Shown here one piece after another: positions 16,923 to 24,759 of a DNA stretch of 44,299 bases. The first letter of the stretch is position 1. Each line of letters begins with the position of its first letter. The notes beneath the pieces are model-generated. The model was given only the letters and a program-made list of their open reading frames with translations, did not search any database and was not told the origin of the DNA. Position numbers and translations under genes: made by a program. Origin of the DNA: Rhodospirillaceae bacterium (GTDB lineage: Bacteria; Pseudomonadota; Alphaproteobacteria; Bin65); assembly GCA_026709535.1 (NCBI GenBank), contig JAPOST010000001.1, positions 1 through 44,299 of the forward strand. Direction: 5' to 3'.

Positions 16923-17906
16923 CTACTTCAGTTCCGTTGCATAGTGAGAAACCGGTTTGACCGTCTTGATGATTCCCTGCTTCTTCAGGAAGGTGGCAAA
17001 CACCTCGTAGCGGCGGGTATCCAGCGCTGCGGGCCGGAGGGCGAACCGGGGCAGGGTGTCGCGCCATGCCCGACGGTTCAGTTCGGTATCCAGCTTCTTC
17101 TCGCGACCCTTGATGAACAGTTTCCAACTTCTGGCGGGATAGTTCACCAGATACTGCACACCGCGTTCAACCGCTTCAAGGAACCGGCGCATTTTCGGAT
17201 CCCTGACCCGATCCTTGTGCGCGACATAGATCAGTTCATCATAGGCAGGGACGCCTTCCTCCTCCACGAAGAAGGCGCGACCTGGTCTTTTCTTCAGATC
17301 CATCTGGTTCAGTTCGAAATTGCGGTACGCCCCGATGACAGCGCCGACCTTTCCGGACATCAGGCTTGCCGATAGGGCAAAGTTCACATTGACGAGTTCG
17401 ATATCCTTGAGAGCAAGGCCGTGTTTTTCCAGCATGGCCCTCAGCAGGGCGGTTTCGAATCCTCCAACGGAGTAGCCGACCTTCTTGCCCCTGAGATCCG
17501 CAATCTGCCTGATCGGGCCGTCATCAAGAACAACCAGCGAGTTCAAGGGAGTCGCGACCAGGGTGCCGATGCGCATCAGCGGCAGGTTCTTGCTGGCCTG
17601 AATGTGAAGCTGCGGCTGATAGGAAATCGCAACATCTCCCTTCCTGGCCGCCACAAGGCGGGGCGGATCATTGGGGTCGGACGGGGCAATCAGGGTCACG
17701 TCCAGATCGACTGCCGTGAAGTAACCGCGTTCCTGCGCGACAAAGAGCGGACCGTGGTCGGGATTGACGAACCAGTCGAGGAGGACGGTGAACTTGTCCG
17801 CTGCGCCGACAGGGCCGGCTGCTGACAGGAAGATGGCGACCAGGGTGCCCAGTGTGGAAATTTTTCTGCTCAATGTGGTTCTCCTTGGGATTTGGGAGAG
17901 ATTCAT
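16923..17906 (-). CDS. thiY: thiamine-precursor ABC transporter, substrate-binding protein (ThiY/NMT1-like)
   Basis: The 327-residue periplasmic protein of the NMT1/THI5-like family probably binds hydroxymethylpyrimidine (HMP) precursors for thiamine salvage. After a signal peptide (LGTLVAIFLSAAGPVGA, cleavage before ADKF) it shows the hallmark LDWFVNPDHGPLFVAQERGY. The GGFETALLRAMLEKHG stretch is also typical. The TPP riboswitch upstream supports the thiamine role. Start choice is open. ATG 17906 overlaps the thiX stop (TGATG) but lacks a Shine-Dalgarno. TTG 17873 has a perfect AAGGAG seven bases ahead and would give 316 residues with a more compact signal peptide. Confidence 0.87.
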   Translation of the reverse strand: MNLSQIPRRTTLSRKISTLGTLVAIFLSAAGPVGAADKFTVLLDWFVNPDHGPLFVAQERGYFTAVDLDVTLIAPSDPNDPPRLVAARKGDVAISYQPQLHIQASKNLPLMRIGTLVATPLNSLVVLDDGPIRQIADLRGKKVGYSVGGFETALLRAMLEKHGLALKDIELVNVNFALSASLMSGKVGAVIGAYRNFELNQMDLKKRPGRAFFVEEEGVPAYDELIYVAHKDRVRDPKMRRFLEAVERGVQYLVNYPARSWKLFIKGREKKLDTELNRRAWRDTLPRFALRPAALDTRRYEVFATFLKKQGIIKTVKPVSHYATELK

Positions 17907-18733
17907 CAGGTACTATTGGCGCGCCAGGGGATTGCCCAGGACAGGAAGCGATCCACAGCAAAAAAGAGACCCACCGCAATGACGGCGATCAACACCAGAG
18001 CGGCAAACATGCGCGGCTCTTCGGCCTGGGCCTTCGACAGGTTCATCACGTGGGCCAATCCCGCGCTGGCACCGACCCATTCACCGACAATAGCGCCGAT
18101 CGGGGCGGTGGCTGCCGCGATTCGGATGCCAGACGCCAAGGCAGGCAGGGCCGCCGGCAACCGGACGTAGCGAAGAATATCCGATCCCGATGCGCCCATG
18201 GCACGCGCCAGATCGATCCATTGACGATCTGTGTTTCGCAAGCCGTCGAAAAAAGCCGCCGTAACCGGGAAGTAGATGATCAGCGTGGCCATCACGACCT
18301 TTGGCCAGATCCCGAAGCCAAACCACAGGACCAGCACCGGAGCCAGCGCATAGACCGGAACGGCCTGGCTGGCAACCAGGACGGGGAGCATCCAGCGTCG
18401 GACAGAGGCGCTGTAGGTCATCCAGAGGGCGGTCAGGCAGCCGATACTGATTCCGAAGACCATTCCCAGCAGGATCTCGCTGATGGTGGTCAGCGCGTTG
18501 TCGGCCAGCAAGCCAGCATCATTGATCAGGGACTCGAATACCGCATCTGGCGGTGGCAGGATAAATGACGGGGTGCCGGTAACCGCGATGACCGCATACC
18601 AGAAGGCAACGATCCCAACGAGGAGTACGACAAGACGCAGGAACCTTCCAAGCCGCCCGGCTTCGTCGTCCGCCAGAGCGGCAAGATCCTGATTGTCGTA
18701 CTGGGGGCGGGGGCGGTTTGGCCGAAGGATCAT
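17906..18733 (-). CDS. thiX: thiamine-precursor ABC transporter permease (ThiX-like)
   Basis: The 275-residue inner-membrane permease is of the binding-protein-dependent family. The N-terminal 30 residues are cytoplasmic, followed by about six membrane helices. The EAA-type coupling loop is ARAMGASGSDILRYVRLPAA near residues 175-194. It starts directly after a TPP riboswitch and overlaps thiY by one base. An ATPase partner (ThiZ) is missing from the operon, since thiY is followed by mrpE. The transporter therefore needs an ATPase encoded elsewhere or shared with another system (inference). Confidence 0.87.
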   Translation of the reverse strand: MILRPNRPRPQYDNQDLAALADDEAGRLGRFLRLVVLLVGIVAFWYAVIAVTGTPSFILPPPDAVFESLINDAGLLADNALTTISEILLGMVFGISIGCLTALWMTYSASVRRWMLPVLVASQAVPVYALAPVLVLWFGFGIWPKVVMATLIIYFPVTAAFFDGLRNTDRQWIDLARAMGASGSDILRYVRLPAALPALASGIRIAAATAPIGAIVGEWVGASAGLAHVMNLSKAQAEEPRMFAALVLIAVIAVGLFFAVDRFLSWAIPWRANST

Positions 18734-18735
18734 GT

Positions 18736-18850
18736 CACTATTCCCTACGCCGGTACGAACCGGATCAGGTTCCAGAGGTCGTTCGCCACGATCCTGTTTC
18801 CAACAGAATCGTAAAGAACCTCTCAGCCGTCACGACGGCTCCCTCAAGTG
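18736..18850 (-). ncRNA. TPP riboswitch (THI element)
   Basis: Read on the minus strand, the aptamer shows the conserved THI-box blocks. GGGAGCC and GGCTGAGAGG lie on the 5' side (about 18845-18818). CCTGATCCGGTTCGTACC and GGCGTAGGGAA lie on the 3' side (about 18768-18741). The closing stem P1 is CACT (18850-18847) with AGTG (18739-18736). The thiX ATG at 18733 begins two bases after P1. The AGGGA that would serve as its Shine-Dalgarno is part of the conserved 3' block. TPP binding should therefore hide the ribosome site directly, which suggests translational control without a separate expression platform (inference). Confidence 0.93.
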
Positions 18851-19215
18851 AAGCGACAAGATTATGGCGATGCGGGACGGAATGCAAGCCCTGGTTCTGG
18901 GCCCTGGTTCTGGTCGGCGGTGCGCCGCACTTTCTGATTGCGAACACGGTGTTGACGTTCTCCGCAGCGCTGGCAATGACGCAATGAGCCGCTTGAAGAT
19001 TGGTTTTGGCGATGTTCAGAATCTTGCTGGAGGCCTGGGCGACGCGCTGCCTCAAGCTTGATCGGTGAGTGATAAGGCATCACCATTTTCCTTGCCCGGC
19101 CGGTGACGCTCGTCAAGGGTCGTCAGCGATGGCTCGGACGGTGTTGGCCAATCTGTTGAATGCCAATCAGGTCCAAACTGGATTGTCTGGACCTTTACGG
19201 TATGTATGGGCGACC
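18851..19215. other. intergenic region between the TPP riboswitch and the HDAC-family gene
   Basis: This 365-base divergent region has no convincing intact gene. It contains the riboswitch promoter, a perfect 13-bp tandem duplication GCCCTGGTTCTGG (18888-18900 and 18901-18913) and a 6-bp inverted repeat GGTCCA/TGGACC near 19170-19193. A minus-strand frame from about 19055 to 18914 contains ASSKILNIAKTNLQAA and ASAAENVNTVFAIR. This vaguely recalls the C-terminal helices of phasins, but no complete gene is present. The open frame that extends the HDAC gene upstream to 19069 is not supported by a start signal. Confidence 0.5.
18861..18888 (-). promoter_or_regulatory. candidate promoter of the TPP riboswitch operon
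   Basis: On the minus strand CTTGCA (18888-18883) and CATAAT (18866-18861) are 16 bases apart. Transcription would start about 7 bases further on, just before the P1 stem of the riboswitch, which is the expected geometry. Prediction only. Confidence 0.4.
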
Positions 19216-20262
19216 ATGGAGAAGCCCGTATTCATCGGCAGCGATATCTACAGGACGTCGCGTTTTGGCGGCAAACACCCGCTGGCCATTCCCCGAGTGT
19301 CGCTCACCTTCGACTTGTGCCGCGCGATGGGATGGCTACCGGCTGACCAGTATATCGACAGTCCGGTAGCGACGGTCGATCAACTCGCCCGATTTCATGA
19401 TCGGGATTACATCGCCGCGGTCAAGGAATGCGAAGAGACTCAGTACGCCAAACCGGAGCAGCGCGCGCGCTACGGCTTGGGCGTCGGGGGTAATCCGGTA
19501 TTCGGTGAGATCTTCCGCCGACCTGCGACGGCTGTGGGCGCGACCTTGCGCGGGATCGATCTTCTTCGGGAGGGCGGAATCGTCTATGCGCCCGCTGGCG
19601 GCACCCACCATGGCCTGAAAGACCGTGCAAGCGGCTTCTGTTTCTTCAACGATGCAGTGCTCGGCATTTTGTCGGCTCTGGACCACGGCGCGACCCGAGT
19701 CGCCTATCTGGACATCGACGCTCATCATTGCGACGGTGTGGAACTGGCCGTGGGTAACGATCCTCGCGTTTTCCTCGCGTCGGTCCACGAACGAGATCGT
19801 TGGCCCAGGACCGGTCACGCCAGTCGGCCGTCAGCCAACATCCACAATTTCCCTGTCGCACAAGGTTTTGACGACAAGGCCTTTGAAGCATTGATGCATG
19901 ATGAGATCATTCCGGCGGTTTCGGCCTTTGCACCGCAACTTGTCATCGTACAGTGCGGGGCTGACGCGCTGGACGCGGATCCTCTGAGCAGGCTTTCCTT
20001 GAGCAATGCAAGCCATGCCCGCTTTGTCGAATCGATCATGCAACTGGCCCCGCGTCTGCTGGTGACGGGCGGCGGCGGCTACAATCCCTGGACGACGGCG
20101 CGCTGCTGGACCAGAATCTGGGCTGTTTTGTGCAGGAAGGCGATTCCCGATCGGATCCCGCATTTGGCCGAAAAGATCATGCGAAGCGTGAGATGGAATC
20201 ATTCACGGGGCCGGACTCCACCGGAAACCTGGTTCACCACAATCGCCGATGAAAAGAGCTAG
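19216..20262 (+). CDS. histone deacetylase family protein (AcuC-like)
   Basis: The 348-residue zinc-dependent deacetylase is of the arginase/HDAC fold. Key residues are visible: the His pair in GGTHHGLKD (131-132), the metal ligands in DIDAHHCDG (Asp168 and His170), the third ligand Asp in QCGADALDADPL, and the catalytic Tyr in GGGGYNPW. In bacteria this family removes acetyl groups from small molecules or from proteins such as acetyl-CoA synthetase (family knowledge). The substrate here is unknown. ATG 19216 (MEKPVFIGSDIYRTSRFGGK) matches the family start, though the ribosome site is weak. The stop overlaps the stop of the convergent O-methyltransferase gene in a shared CTAG. Confidence 0.9.
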   Translation: MEKPVFIGSDIYRTSRFGGKHPLAIPRVSLTFDLCRAMGWLPADQYIDSPVATVDQLARFHDRDYIAAVKECEETQYAKPEQRARYGLGVGGNPVFGEIFRRPATAVGATLRGIDLLREGGIVYAPAGGTHHGLKDRASGFCFFNDAVLGILSALDHGATRVAYLDIDAHHCDGVELAVGNDPRVFLASVHERDRWPRTGHASRPSANIHNFPVAQGFDDKAFEALMHDEIIPAVSAFAPQLVIVQCGADALDADPLSRLSLSNASHARFVESIMQLAPRLLVTGGGGYNPWTTARCWTRIWAVLCRKAIPDRIPHLAEKIMRSVRWNHSRGRTPPETWFTTIADEKS

Positions 20263-20927
20263 GGCAGACGGCGGGCCAGCAACAAGCCGTCACCGATCGG
20301 TACGATCGACACCTCAAAATCAGGGTGCTCGGAGGCCTTCCGGGTGACATCGCGGATTCCTTCCGTAGATTTCCGTGTGTCGGACGGGTCTGCTACCTTT
20401 CCGCCCCAGAATACATTGTCGATCATGATGACGCCGTTTGGACGGACAAGACGGGCGCAAAAGTCGAAATAGACTGGATAATCCTTCTTGTTGGCGTCGA
20501 TAAACGCCATATCGAAGCTTTCGGCACCCATCTCCATAAGCAGTTCAGCCAGCGTTTCCAGGGCAGGACCGACCCGAAGATCAATTCTGTCTTCCATTCC
20601 GGCGTTCCGCCAATGGGCCCGACCGACTTTTTCGACAAATTCGTTCGTGACGTCGCTGGCCACGACGAGACCGTCAGAAGGCAGCGCCATGGCCATGCGC
20701 AGCGTGCAGTATCCGGTAAATGTCCCTATCTCGAGAAACCGCCGCGCGCCCATCAGGCCGGCCAGCACAGACAAGAACTGAACCTGTTCCGGCGAGCTTT
20801 GCCAGCCATCTTCAGCCAGCCCGTGCGTGTCCTCTCGCAGGGCGCGCACGGGTTTCGGTTCATCCACGCCCCAGCGCAGCATGTAGGCGTGCAGTTTGTC
20901 AGACAGGTGATCTGTTGTTCGAGACAT
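20259..20927 (-). CDS. class I SAM-dependent O-methyltransferase (family 3)
   Basis: The 222-residue enzyme is of the caffeoyl-CoA/catechol O-methyltransferase-like family (Methyltransf_3). It contains the SAM-binding ARRFLEIGTFTGYCTLRMA near residue 62 and the metal-binding MAFIDANKKDYPVYFD near residue 140. NGVIMIDNVFWGGKVADPSD near 165 completes the acidic metal site, and the SDVTNEF acidic residue binds the SAM ribose. These enzymes need a divalent metal and methylate catechol-like hydroxyls. The physiological substrate cannot be read from sequence. The gene is single and convergent with the HDAC-family gene. Confidence 0.9.
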   Translation of the reverse strand: MSRTTDHLSDKLHAYMLRWGVDEPKPVRALREDTHGLAEDGWQSSPEQVQFLSVLAGLMGARRFLEIGTFTGYCTLRMAMALPSDGLVVASDVTNEFVEKVGRAHWRNAGMEDRIDLRVGPALETLAELLMEMGAESFDMAFIDANKKDYPVYFDFCARLVRPNGVIMIDNVFWGGKVADPSDTRKSTEGIRDVTRKASEHPDFEVSIVPIGDGLLLARRLP

Positions 20928-21079
20928 GTCGGATATCGTGCTGATGTGGCGGCGGGACAGAATGATGCGTGCGGCACTACAATGAATGGTCAGTTGCGCT
21001 GTTGTATACCATATGTGGATCAGCGGGACTCAAGCGCTGCGCCGGCGCGGCTGCCAGTTATTGACCGAGTCGCGCAAAG

Positions 21080-21156
21080 CGGGGCGTAGCTCAGCCAGGT
21101 AGAGCACCTGCTTTGGGAGCAGGAAGCCGGCGGTTCGAATCCGTCCGCCCCGACCA
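21080..21156 (+). tRNA. tRNA-Pro (anticodon TGG)
   Basis: The acceptor stem CGGGGCG pairs with CGCCCCG, followed by discriminator A and encoded CCA. The D arm is TAGCTCAGCCAGGTAGAGCA. The anticodon stem-loop CCTGC-TTTGGGA-GCAGG has TGG at positions 34-36, and the T arm has GGTTCGAATCC. The molecule is 77 nt. Confidence 0.97.
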
Positions 21157-21187
21157 GTTTGAGGCGACAGTTTGCGAGATCGGGGAC

Positions 21188-21484
21188 GTGCGGGCGCGCA
21201 TTTACCTTCCAGCCAAGACGGCCACGCAATCCGGTCGTGGCAACACGACGAAATGGATTGTCGAGTACGAGCCACGGGCGGCCAGAACCCACGATTCATT
21301 AATGGGCTGGACGAGTTCGTCAGATACCGGACAACAGGTCAGACTCCGTTTTGAGACCAAGGAAGAAGCGATCGCTTACTGTCGGCGGGCGGATATCGAC
21401 TATATCGTTTGCGAACCCAGGAAAAGGCCGATACGTCCCAAGAACTATGCCGACAACTTTCGCACGGATCGGGTAACGGGATAG
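21188..21484 (+). CDS. NADH dehydrogenase accessory subunit NDUFS4-like (ETC complex I subunit)
   Basis: The 98-residue protein is of the ETC_C1_NDUFA4/NDUFS4 family, an accessory subunit of respiratory complex I in alphaproteobacteria and mitochondria. It begins [20 protein letters not shown] and carries the family-typical WIVEYEP and [12 protein letters not shown]. The stretch [13 protein letters not shown] and a basic end ([14 protein letters not shown]) also fit. GTG 21188 is chosen because homologues begin at this M-x-ARIYxPAKTAMQSG motif and GGGG precedes it. Longer frames would run into tRNA-Pro. It lies 31 bases after tRNA-Pro, a typical neighbourhood for this gene. Confidence 0.88.
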   Translation: MRARIYLPAKTATQSGRGNTTKWIVEYEPRAARTHDSLMGWTSSSDTGQQVRLRFETKEEAIAYCRRADIDYIVCEPRKRPIRPKNYADNFRTDRVTG

Positions 21485-21558
21485 GAATCGGCCCCTTGTT
21501 TGCCATGCGCATCAGAAGAGGCCTTGAACCCCTGACGCGAAGAACTCATCTGCTGATC

Positions 21559-22527
21559 ATGGCACGTCCCGAGACCGCAATCGTACCGGACCGCAGCAAG
21601 AAATTGCGGCATCCTGAAAAGGCGCATCGCGCTGACAGTCCGGTTCGGCGGAAGCCGGAGTGGATTCGGGTCAAGGCACCGGTCAGCGCGGCGTACAACG
21701 CGACCCGACAGATAGTCCGCGAGCATGGCTTGGTCACAGTGTGTGAAGAGGCTGGATGTCCGAACATCGGTGATTGCTGGGCCAAGAAACACGCTACTTT
21801 CATGATTCTTGGCAGCGTGTGTACACGAGCGTGCGCCTTCTGCAATGTGGAAACCGGCATGCCAGATCGTCTCGACCCACACGAACCGGAGTCGGTCGGG
21901 CGGGCGACGGCCAAGCTGGGTCTGGAGCATGCCGTCGTTACCTCCGTCGACCGGGATGATCTGACGGACGGTGGCGCCAGTCACTTTGCCAAGACAATAG
22001 CGGCCATCCGGTCGCAGGCGCCGAAGACGACCGTGGAGGTCCTGACACCGGATTTTCTGCACAAGGCTGGCGCCGCGGAAACGGTATTCAGGGCGAAGCC
22101 GGATATTTTCAACCACAATCTTGAGACGGTTCCACGGCTGTATCCGTCGATCCGTCCTGGTGCCAGGTACTTCCATTCGCTGCGACTGTTGCAGCAGGTC
22201 AAAGAAATCGACCGATCAATCTTCACCAAGTCAGGCCTGATGGTCGGCCTCGGCGAAAGCAAGGGCGAGGTCTATCAGGTCATGGACGACCTGCGGTCGG
22301 CAGACGTCGATTTCCTCACCATTGGCCAATACCTGCAGCCGACCCGCAAGCATGCAGATATTGATCGTTTCGTTCATCCCGACGAATTCAGGGCATATGA
22401 GAAGATGGCATACGGCAAGGGTTTCCTGATGGTATCAGCCTCTCCCCTGACACGCAGTTCATATCTCGCCGGCGATGATTTTGCGCGCCTGAAGGCAGCA
22501 CACGACACAAAGTTGGCCCAAGGCTGA
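21559..22527 (+). CDS. lipA: lipoyl synthase
   Basis: The 322-residue radical-SAM enzyme inserts two sulfurs into protein-bound octanoate to form lipoate, the cofactor of 2-oxoacid dehydrogenases. The auxiliary cluster cysteines are Cys62, Cys67 and Cys73 ([14 protein letters not shown]). The radical-SAM CxxxCxxC is Cys88, Cys92 and Cys95 (VCTRACAFC). The C-terminal RSSY motif that supplies the serine ligand of the auxiliary cluster is present (LTRSSYLAG). ATG 21559 gives the normal length. The coq10-like gene follows after 4 bases, so the two are probably co-transcribed. Confidence 0.97.
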   Translation: MARPETAIVPDRSKKLRHPEKAHRADSPVRRKPEWIRVKAPVSAAYNATRQIVREHGLVTVCEEAGCPNIGDCWAKKHATFMILGSVCTRACAFCNVETGMPDRLDPHEPESVGRATAKLGLEHAVVTSVDRDDLTDGGASHFAKTIAAIRSQAPKTTVEVLTPDFLHKAGAAETVFRAKPDIFNHNLETVPRLYPSIRPGARYFHSLRLLQQVKEIDRSIFTKSGLMVGLGESKGEVYQVMDDLRSADVDFLTIGQYLQPTRKHADIDRFVHPDEFRAYEKMAYGKGFLMVSASPLTRSSYLAGDDFARLKAAHDTKLAQG

Positions 22528-22531
22528 CGCG

Positions 22532-23014
22532 ATGCCGAAACATCAGGAAACGAAGATCTTGCCTTACACGCCGGAACAGATGTTTGATCTGGTCGCGGAC
22601 GTCAAGCGGTATCCGGGGTTCTTGCCCTGGGTGACCGGTGCTCGGATCCGCCAGCAATCCGATACATTGATCGTTGCGGACCTGCTGGTCGGCTTCAAGA
22701 TGATTCGGGAGCGGTTTACGTCGCAGGTCACCCTGTCGAAGCCGGACCGGATTGATGTTGCATACACCAAAGGACCATTCCGACATCTGGAGAACCACTG
22801 GATCTTCCGACCACACCCGAAGGGCTGCGAGATCGAGTTCTATCTGGATTTCGAATTCAATTCGCGCCTGCTGCAGAAGCTCATCGGTGCCTTGTTCAAC
22901 GAGGCGGTGCGCAAGATGGTGTCGGCATTCGAGAGTCGGGCGCGAAAGTTGTATGGCGATTCGACTGCAAAGGCCGATCCCGCGCCCGGATCACCGACCG
23001 AATATCTCGCTTGA
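22532..23014 (+). CDS. COQ10/RatA-like ubiquinone-binding START-domain protein
   Basis: The 160-residue protein is of the polyketide-cyclase/START family, related to mitochondrial COQ10 and Escherichia coli RatA. It has EQMFDLVADVKRYPGFLPWV near residue 15 and GARIRQQ after it. It also has the IDVAYTKGPFRHLENHWIF stretch near 74 and CEIEFYLDFEFNSRLLQKL near 98. COQ10 binds ubiquinone and supports electron transport. RatA was described as a ribosome-association toxin, a function that need not apply here. It directly follows lipA, a pairing that is common in alphaproteobacteria. Confidence 0.9.
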   Translation: MPKHQETKILPYTPEQMFDLVADVKRYPGFLPWVTGARIRQQSDTLIVADLLVGFKMIRERFTSQVTLSKPDRIDVAYTKGPFRHLENHWIFRPHPKGCEIEFYLDFEFNSRLLQKLIGALFNEAVRKMVSAFESRARKLYGDSTAKADPAPGSPTEYLA

Positions 23015-23038
23015 GCGGAGAACCGTCTTTCTTCGATC

Positions 23039-23773
23039 TCAGCCGGACAGTCCGGCGCCCGCCGGCTTCATTGCCGTGATAACGTAAAGAAAGACCAGCT
23101 GTGTTGTATTGAACGTCTGATGCAGCAGGATGCACGGCAGAACAGAGCGCGAGCGTTCATAAAGCCAAGCTAGGACGCAGCCGATGAGGAACGCGAAAAT
23201 CATGATCTCTGCCCGCAAATGCAGGATCGCGAATGCCCCGGCGCTGATCGGAATGGCGCTTGCGGCTGGAAGTCGGTTTCGCAACCAGGAGAAGAGCAAG
23301 CCACGAAAGAACAACTCTTCGAAGATCGGCACCAACAAGCCAGCATAGAGAATGATAGTGGCCGCCGCCAACCACGAAAACCCGGCTGGCGCCAAGGGGT
23401 TGTCCCTCGGCGAGCTGATATTGAACATCTCCCGCAGCACAATCGACGCCACCAGCACGATCGGAACCGCAGCAAGCCCTAATCCGAAGGCCAGGCGCAT
23501 CCAGTAGTCGGACACCGGTCGGACGCCCAGGTCGGCCCATGAATACCCCCCGAAGCGCCCCCGGACCGCCGTAATTGCCAAGCCCAGGGCGGCGACGTTG
23601 ATCGCAAGAAAGAAGATCAGCAGGACCTGTTGGCGCGCGCCGTCCATGACGGCCGAGCGAAGCAGCGGGAGAAACTGGGTTGCGAAGGCGTACACCAGAA
23701 CGGCGACGCCGATAGCGATCAGCAGGTTTCGACCCGCGATCGGTTTGATTGGCGAGTTTGGGGTTGCCGTCAT
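23039..23773 (-). CDS. CPBP family intramembrane glutamic endopeptidase
   Basis: The 244-residue membrane protein has about eight hydrophobic segments and the CPBP (CAAX protease and bacteriocin-processing, Abi) motifs. Motif 1 is FEELFFRGLLFSWLR (the EExxxR pair) near residue 166. Motif 2 contains AFAILHLRAEI, and motif 3 is LLHQTFNTTQ near 222. Family members cleave membrane-associated substrates or act in peptide self-immunity. The role here is unknown. The start at 23773 overlaps the stop of the cinA-like gene by one base, so translation is coupled. It lies convergent with the coq10-like gene. Confidence 0.9.
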   Translation of the reverse strand: MTATPNSPIKPIAGRNLLIAIGVAVLVYAFATQFLPLLRSAVMDGARQQVLLIFFLAINVAALGLAITAVRGRFGGYSWADLGVRPVSDYWMRLAFGLGLAAVPIVLVASIVLREMFNISSPRDNPLAPAGFSWLAAATIILYAGLLVPIFEELFFRGLLFSWLRNRLPAASAIPISAGAFAILHLRAEIMIFAFLIGCVLAWLYERSRSVLPCILLHQTFNTTQLVFLYVITAMKPAGAGLSG

Positions 23774-24276
23774 CAGCGCTGATCGGCAATGGAGCGCGCG
23801 AGCATGACCAGAGCATGTTGCGCTGCCTGGGTGCGAACCACAGCGCGGTCTCCAGCGAAAACCCGGTGTTCGGCCGCCATGTGCTGCCCAACACGGGCGA
23901 TAGCGAAATGCACGAGACCGACAGGCTTTTCAGTCGAACCTCCGCCCGGTCCGGCAATACCGGTAATCGATACTGCGATGTCCGCCCCAGAGTATCTGAC
24001 AGCGCCTTCGGCCATGGCGCGGGCGACGGGTTCGCTGACGGCGCCAGGGCCACCCGGGCCGGTGAGCGCCGGGTCAATCCCCAGCATTTCGGCCTTTGCC
24101 TCGTTTGAATAAGCTACGAAGCCGCACTCAAAGACATCAGAAGAGCCGGCGACGTCGGTAAGCGCCGCCGCGACCATGCCGCCCGTACAGGATTCGGCTG
24201 TCGCGATTTTGAGGCCAGCGTCACGCGCGGCCTGCAAAACCGACGCCGGATCGTCCAAAGGCGCCGTGTCATTCAT
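23773..24276 (-). CDS. pncC: CinA family nicotinamide-nucleotide amidohydrolase
   Basis: The 167-residue stand-alone CinA C-terminal domain deamidates NMN to nicotinic acid mononucleotide in the pyridine nucleotide cycle (family knowledge). It has [20 protein letters not shown] near residue 27, with the catalytic Ser in [22 protein letters not shown] near 56 and [20 protein letters not shown] near 106 follow. It lacks the N-terminal MoaB-like domain of full CinA, as is usual in proteobacteria. ATG 24276 is chosen for its ATGA overlap with the pgpA stop rather than the ATG 15 bases upstream. Confidence 0.92.
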   Translation of the reverse strand: MNDTAPLDDPASVLQAARDAGLKIATAESCTGGMVAAALTDVAGSSDVFECGFVAYSNEAKAEMLGIDPALTGPGGPGAVSEPVARAMAEGAVRYSGADIAVSITGIAGPGGGSTEKPVGLVHFAIARVGQHMAAEHRVFAGDRAVVRTQAAQHALVMLARSIADQR

Positions 24277-24758
24277 CCGAAGATTTCCCAATCAATGACG
24301 AACCATGTCAGTCCGCCCGCCAGAATACCCGCCATCACATCGTCCAGCATTACGCTCCATGCGCCGGTATTCCGGTCGATCCATCGGATCGGCCAAGGCT
24401 TCAAGACATCAAGGACCCTGAACAACCAGAACGCCAGCAAATAGTGCCACCAGACGCTCCAGGCAATCGGGATCATCGCGAGCCATTGGCCGACCACTTC
24501 GTCGACCACGATGGCGGAAGAATCGTGCTGCCCGCCAGCACGCTCGTAACCGGCAGCAGCCCAGACGCCGACTGGCAGCAATGCCACGGACGCTACCGCA
24601 AGCCAAATCCAGCCTGTGGGGCTGGCAACCCACAGGATCAGGCCGCCAAGCGGCAAGGCGGCGAGAGACCCCATCGTCCCCGGTGCGACTGGCGACAACC
24701 CCGCGCCGAACCAGACCGCAATCCAGCTGCCGAAGTCCTTCGGCAAGCGAGATGCCAT
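24273..24758 (-). CDS. pgpA: phosphatidylglycerophosphatase A
   Basis: The 161-residue inner-membrane enzyme dephosphorylates phosphatidylglycerol phosphate to make phosphatidylglycerol. It shows [20 protein letters not shown] near residue 17 and the conserved [13 protein letters not shown] near 85. The terminal [19 protein letters not shown] near 133 contains the family DDxxAG motif. ATG 24758 is used because it lies two bases before the ispDF stop and starts the family-length protein. The longer frame would read antisense-free through ispDF. It is part of the ispDF-pgpA-cinA run. Confidence 0.93.
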   Translation of the reverse strand: MASRLPKDFGSWIAVWFGAGLSPVAPGTMGSLAALPLGGLILWVASPTGWIWLAVASVALLPVGVWAAAGYERAGGQHDSSAIVVDEVVGQWLAMIPIAWSVWWHYLLAFWLFRVLDVLKPWPIRWIDRNTGAWSVMLDDVMAGILAGGLTWFVIDWEIFG

Positions 24759-24759
24759 A

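Noticed and set aside
19069-19215. Upstream extension of the HDAC-family protein
   Set aside because: The extra 49 residues have no family similarity and no ribosome site; homologues begin at the MEKPV-type start.
23157-24077. Minus-strand 306-codon frame over the CPBP and cinA genes
   Set aside because: It reads through two coding genes in another frame and has no family features.
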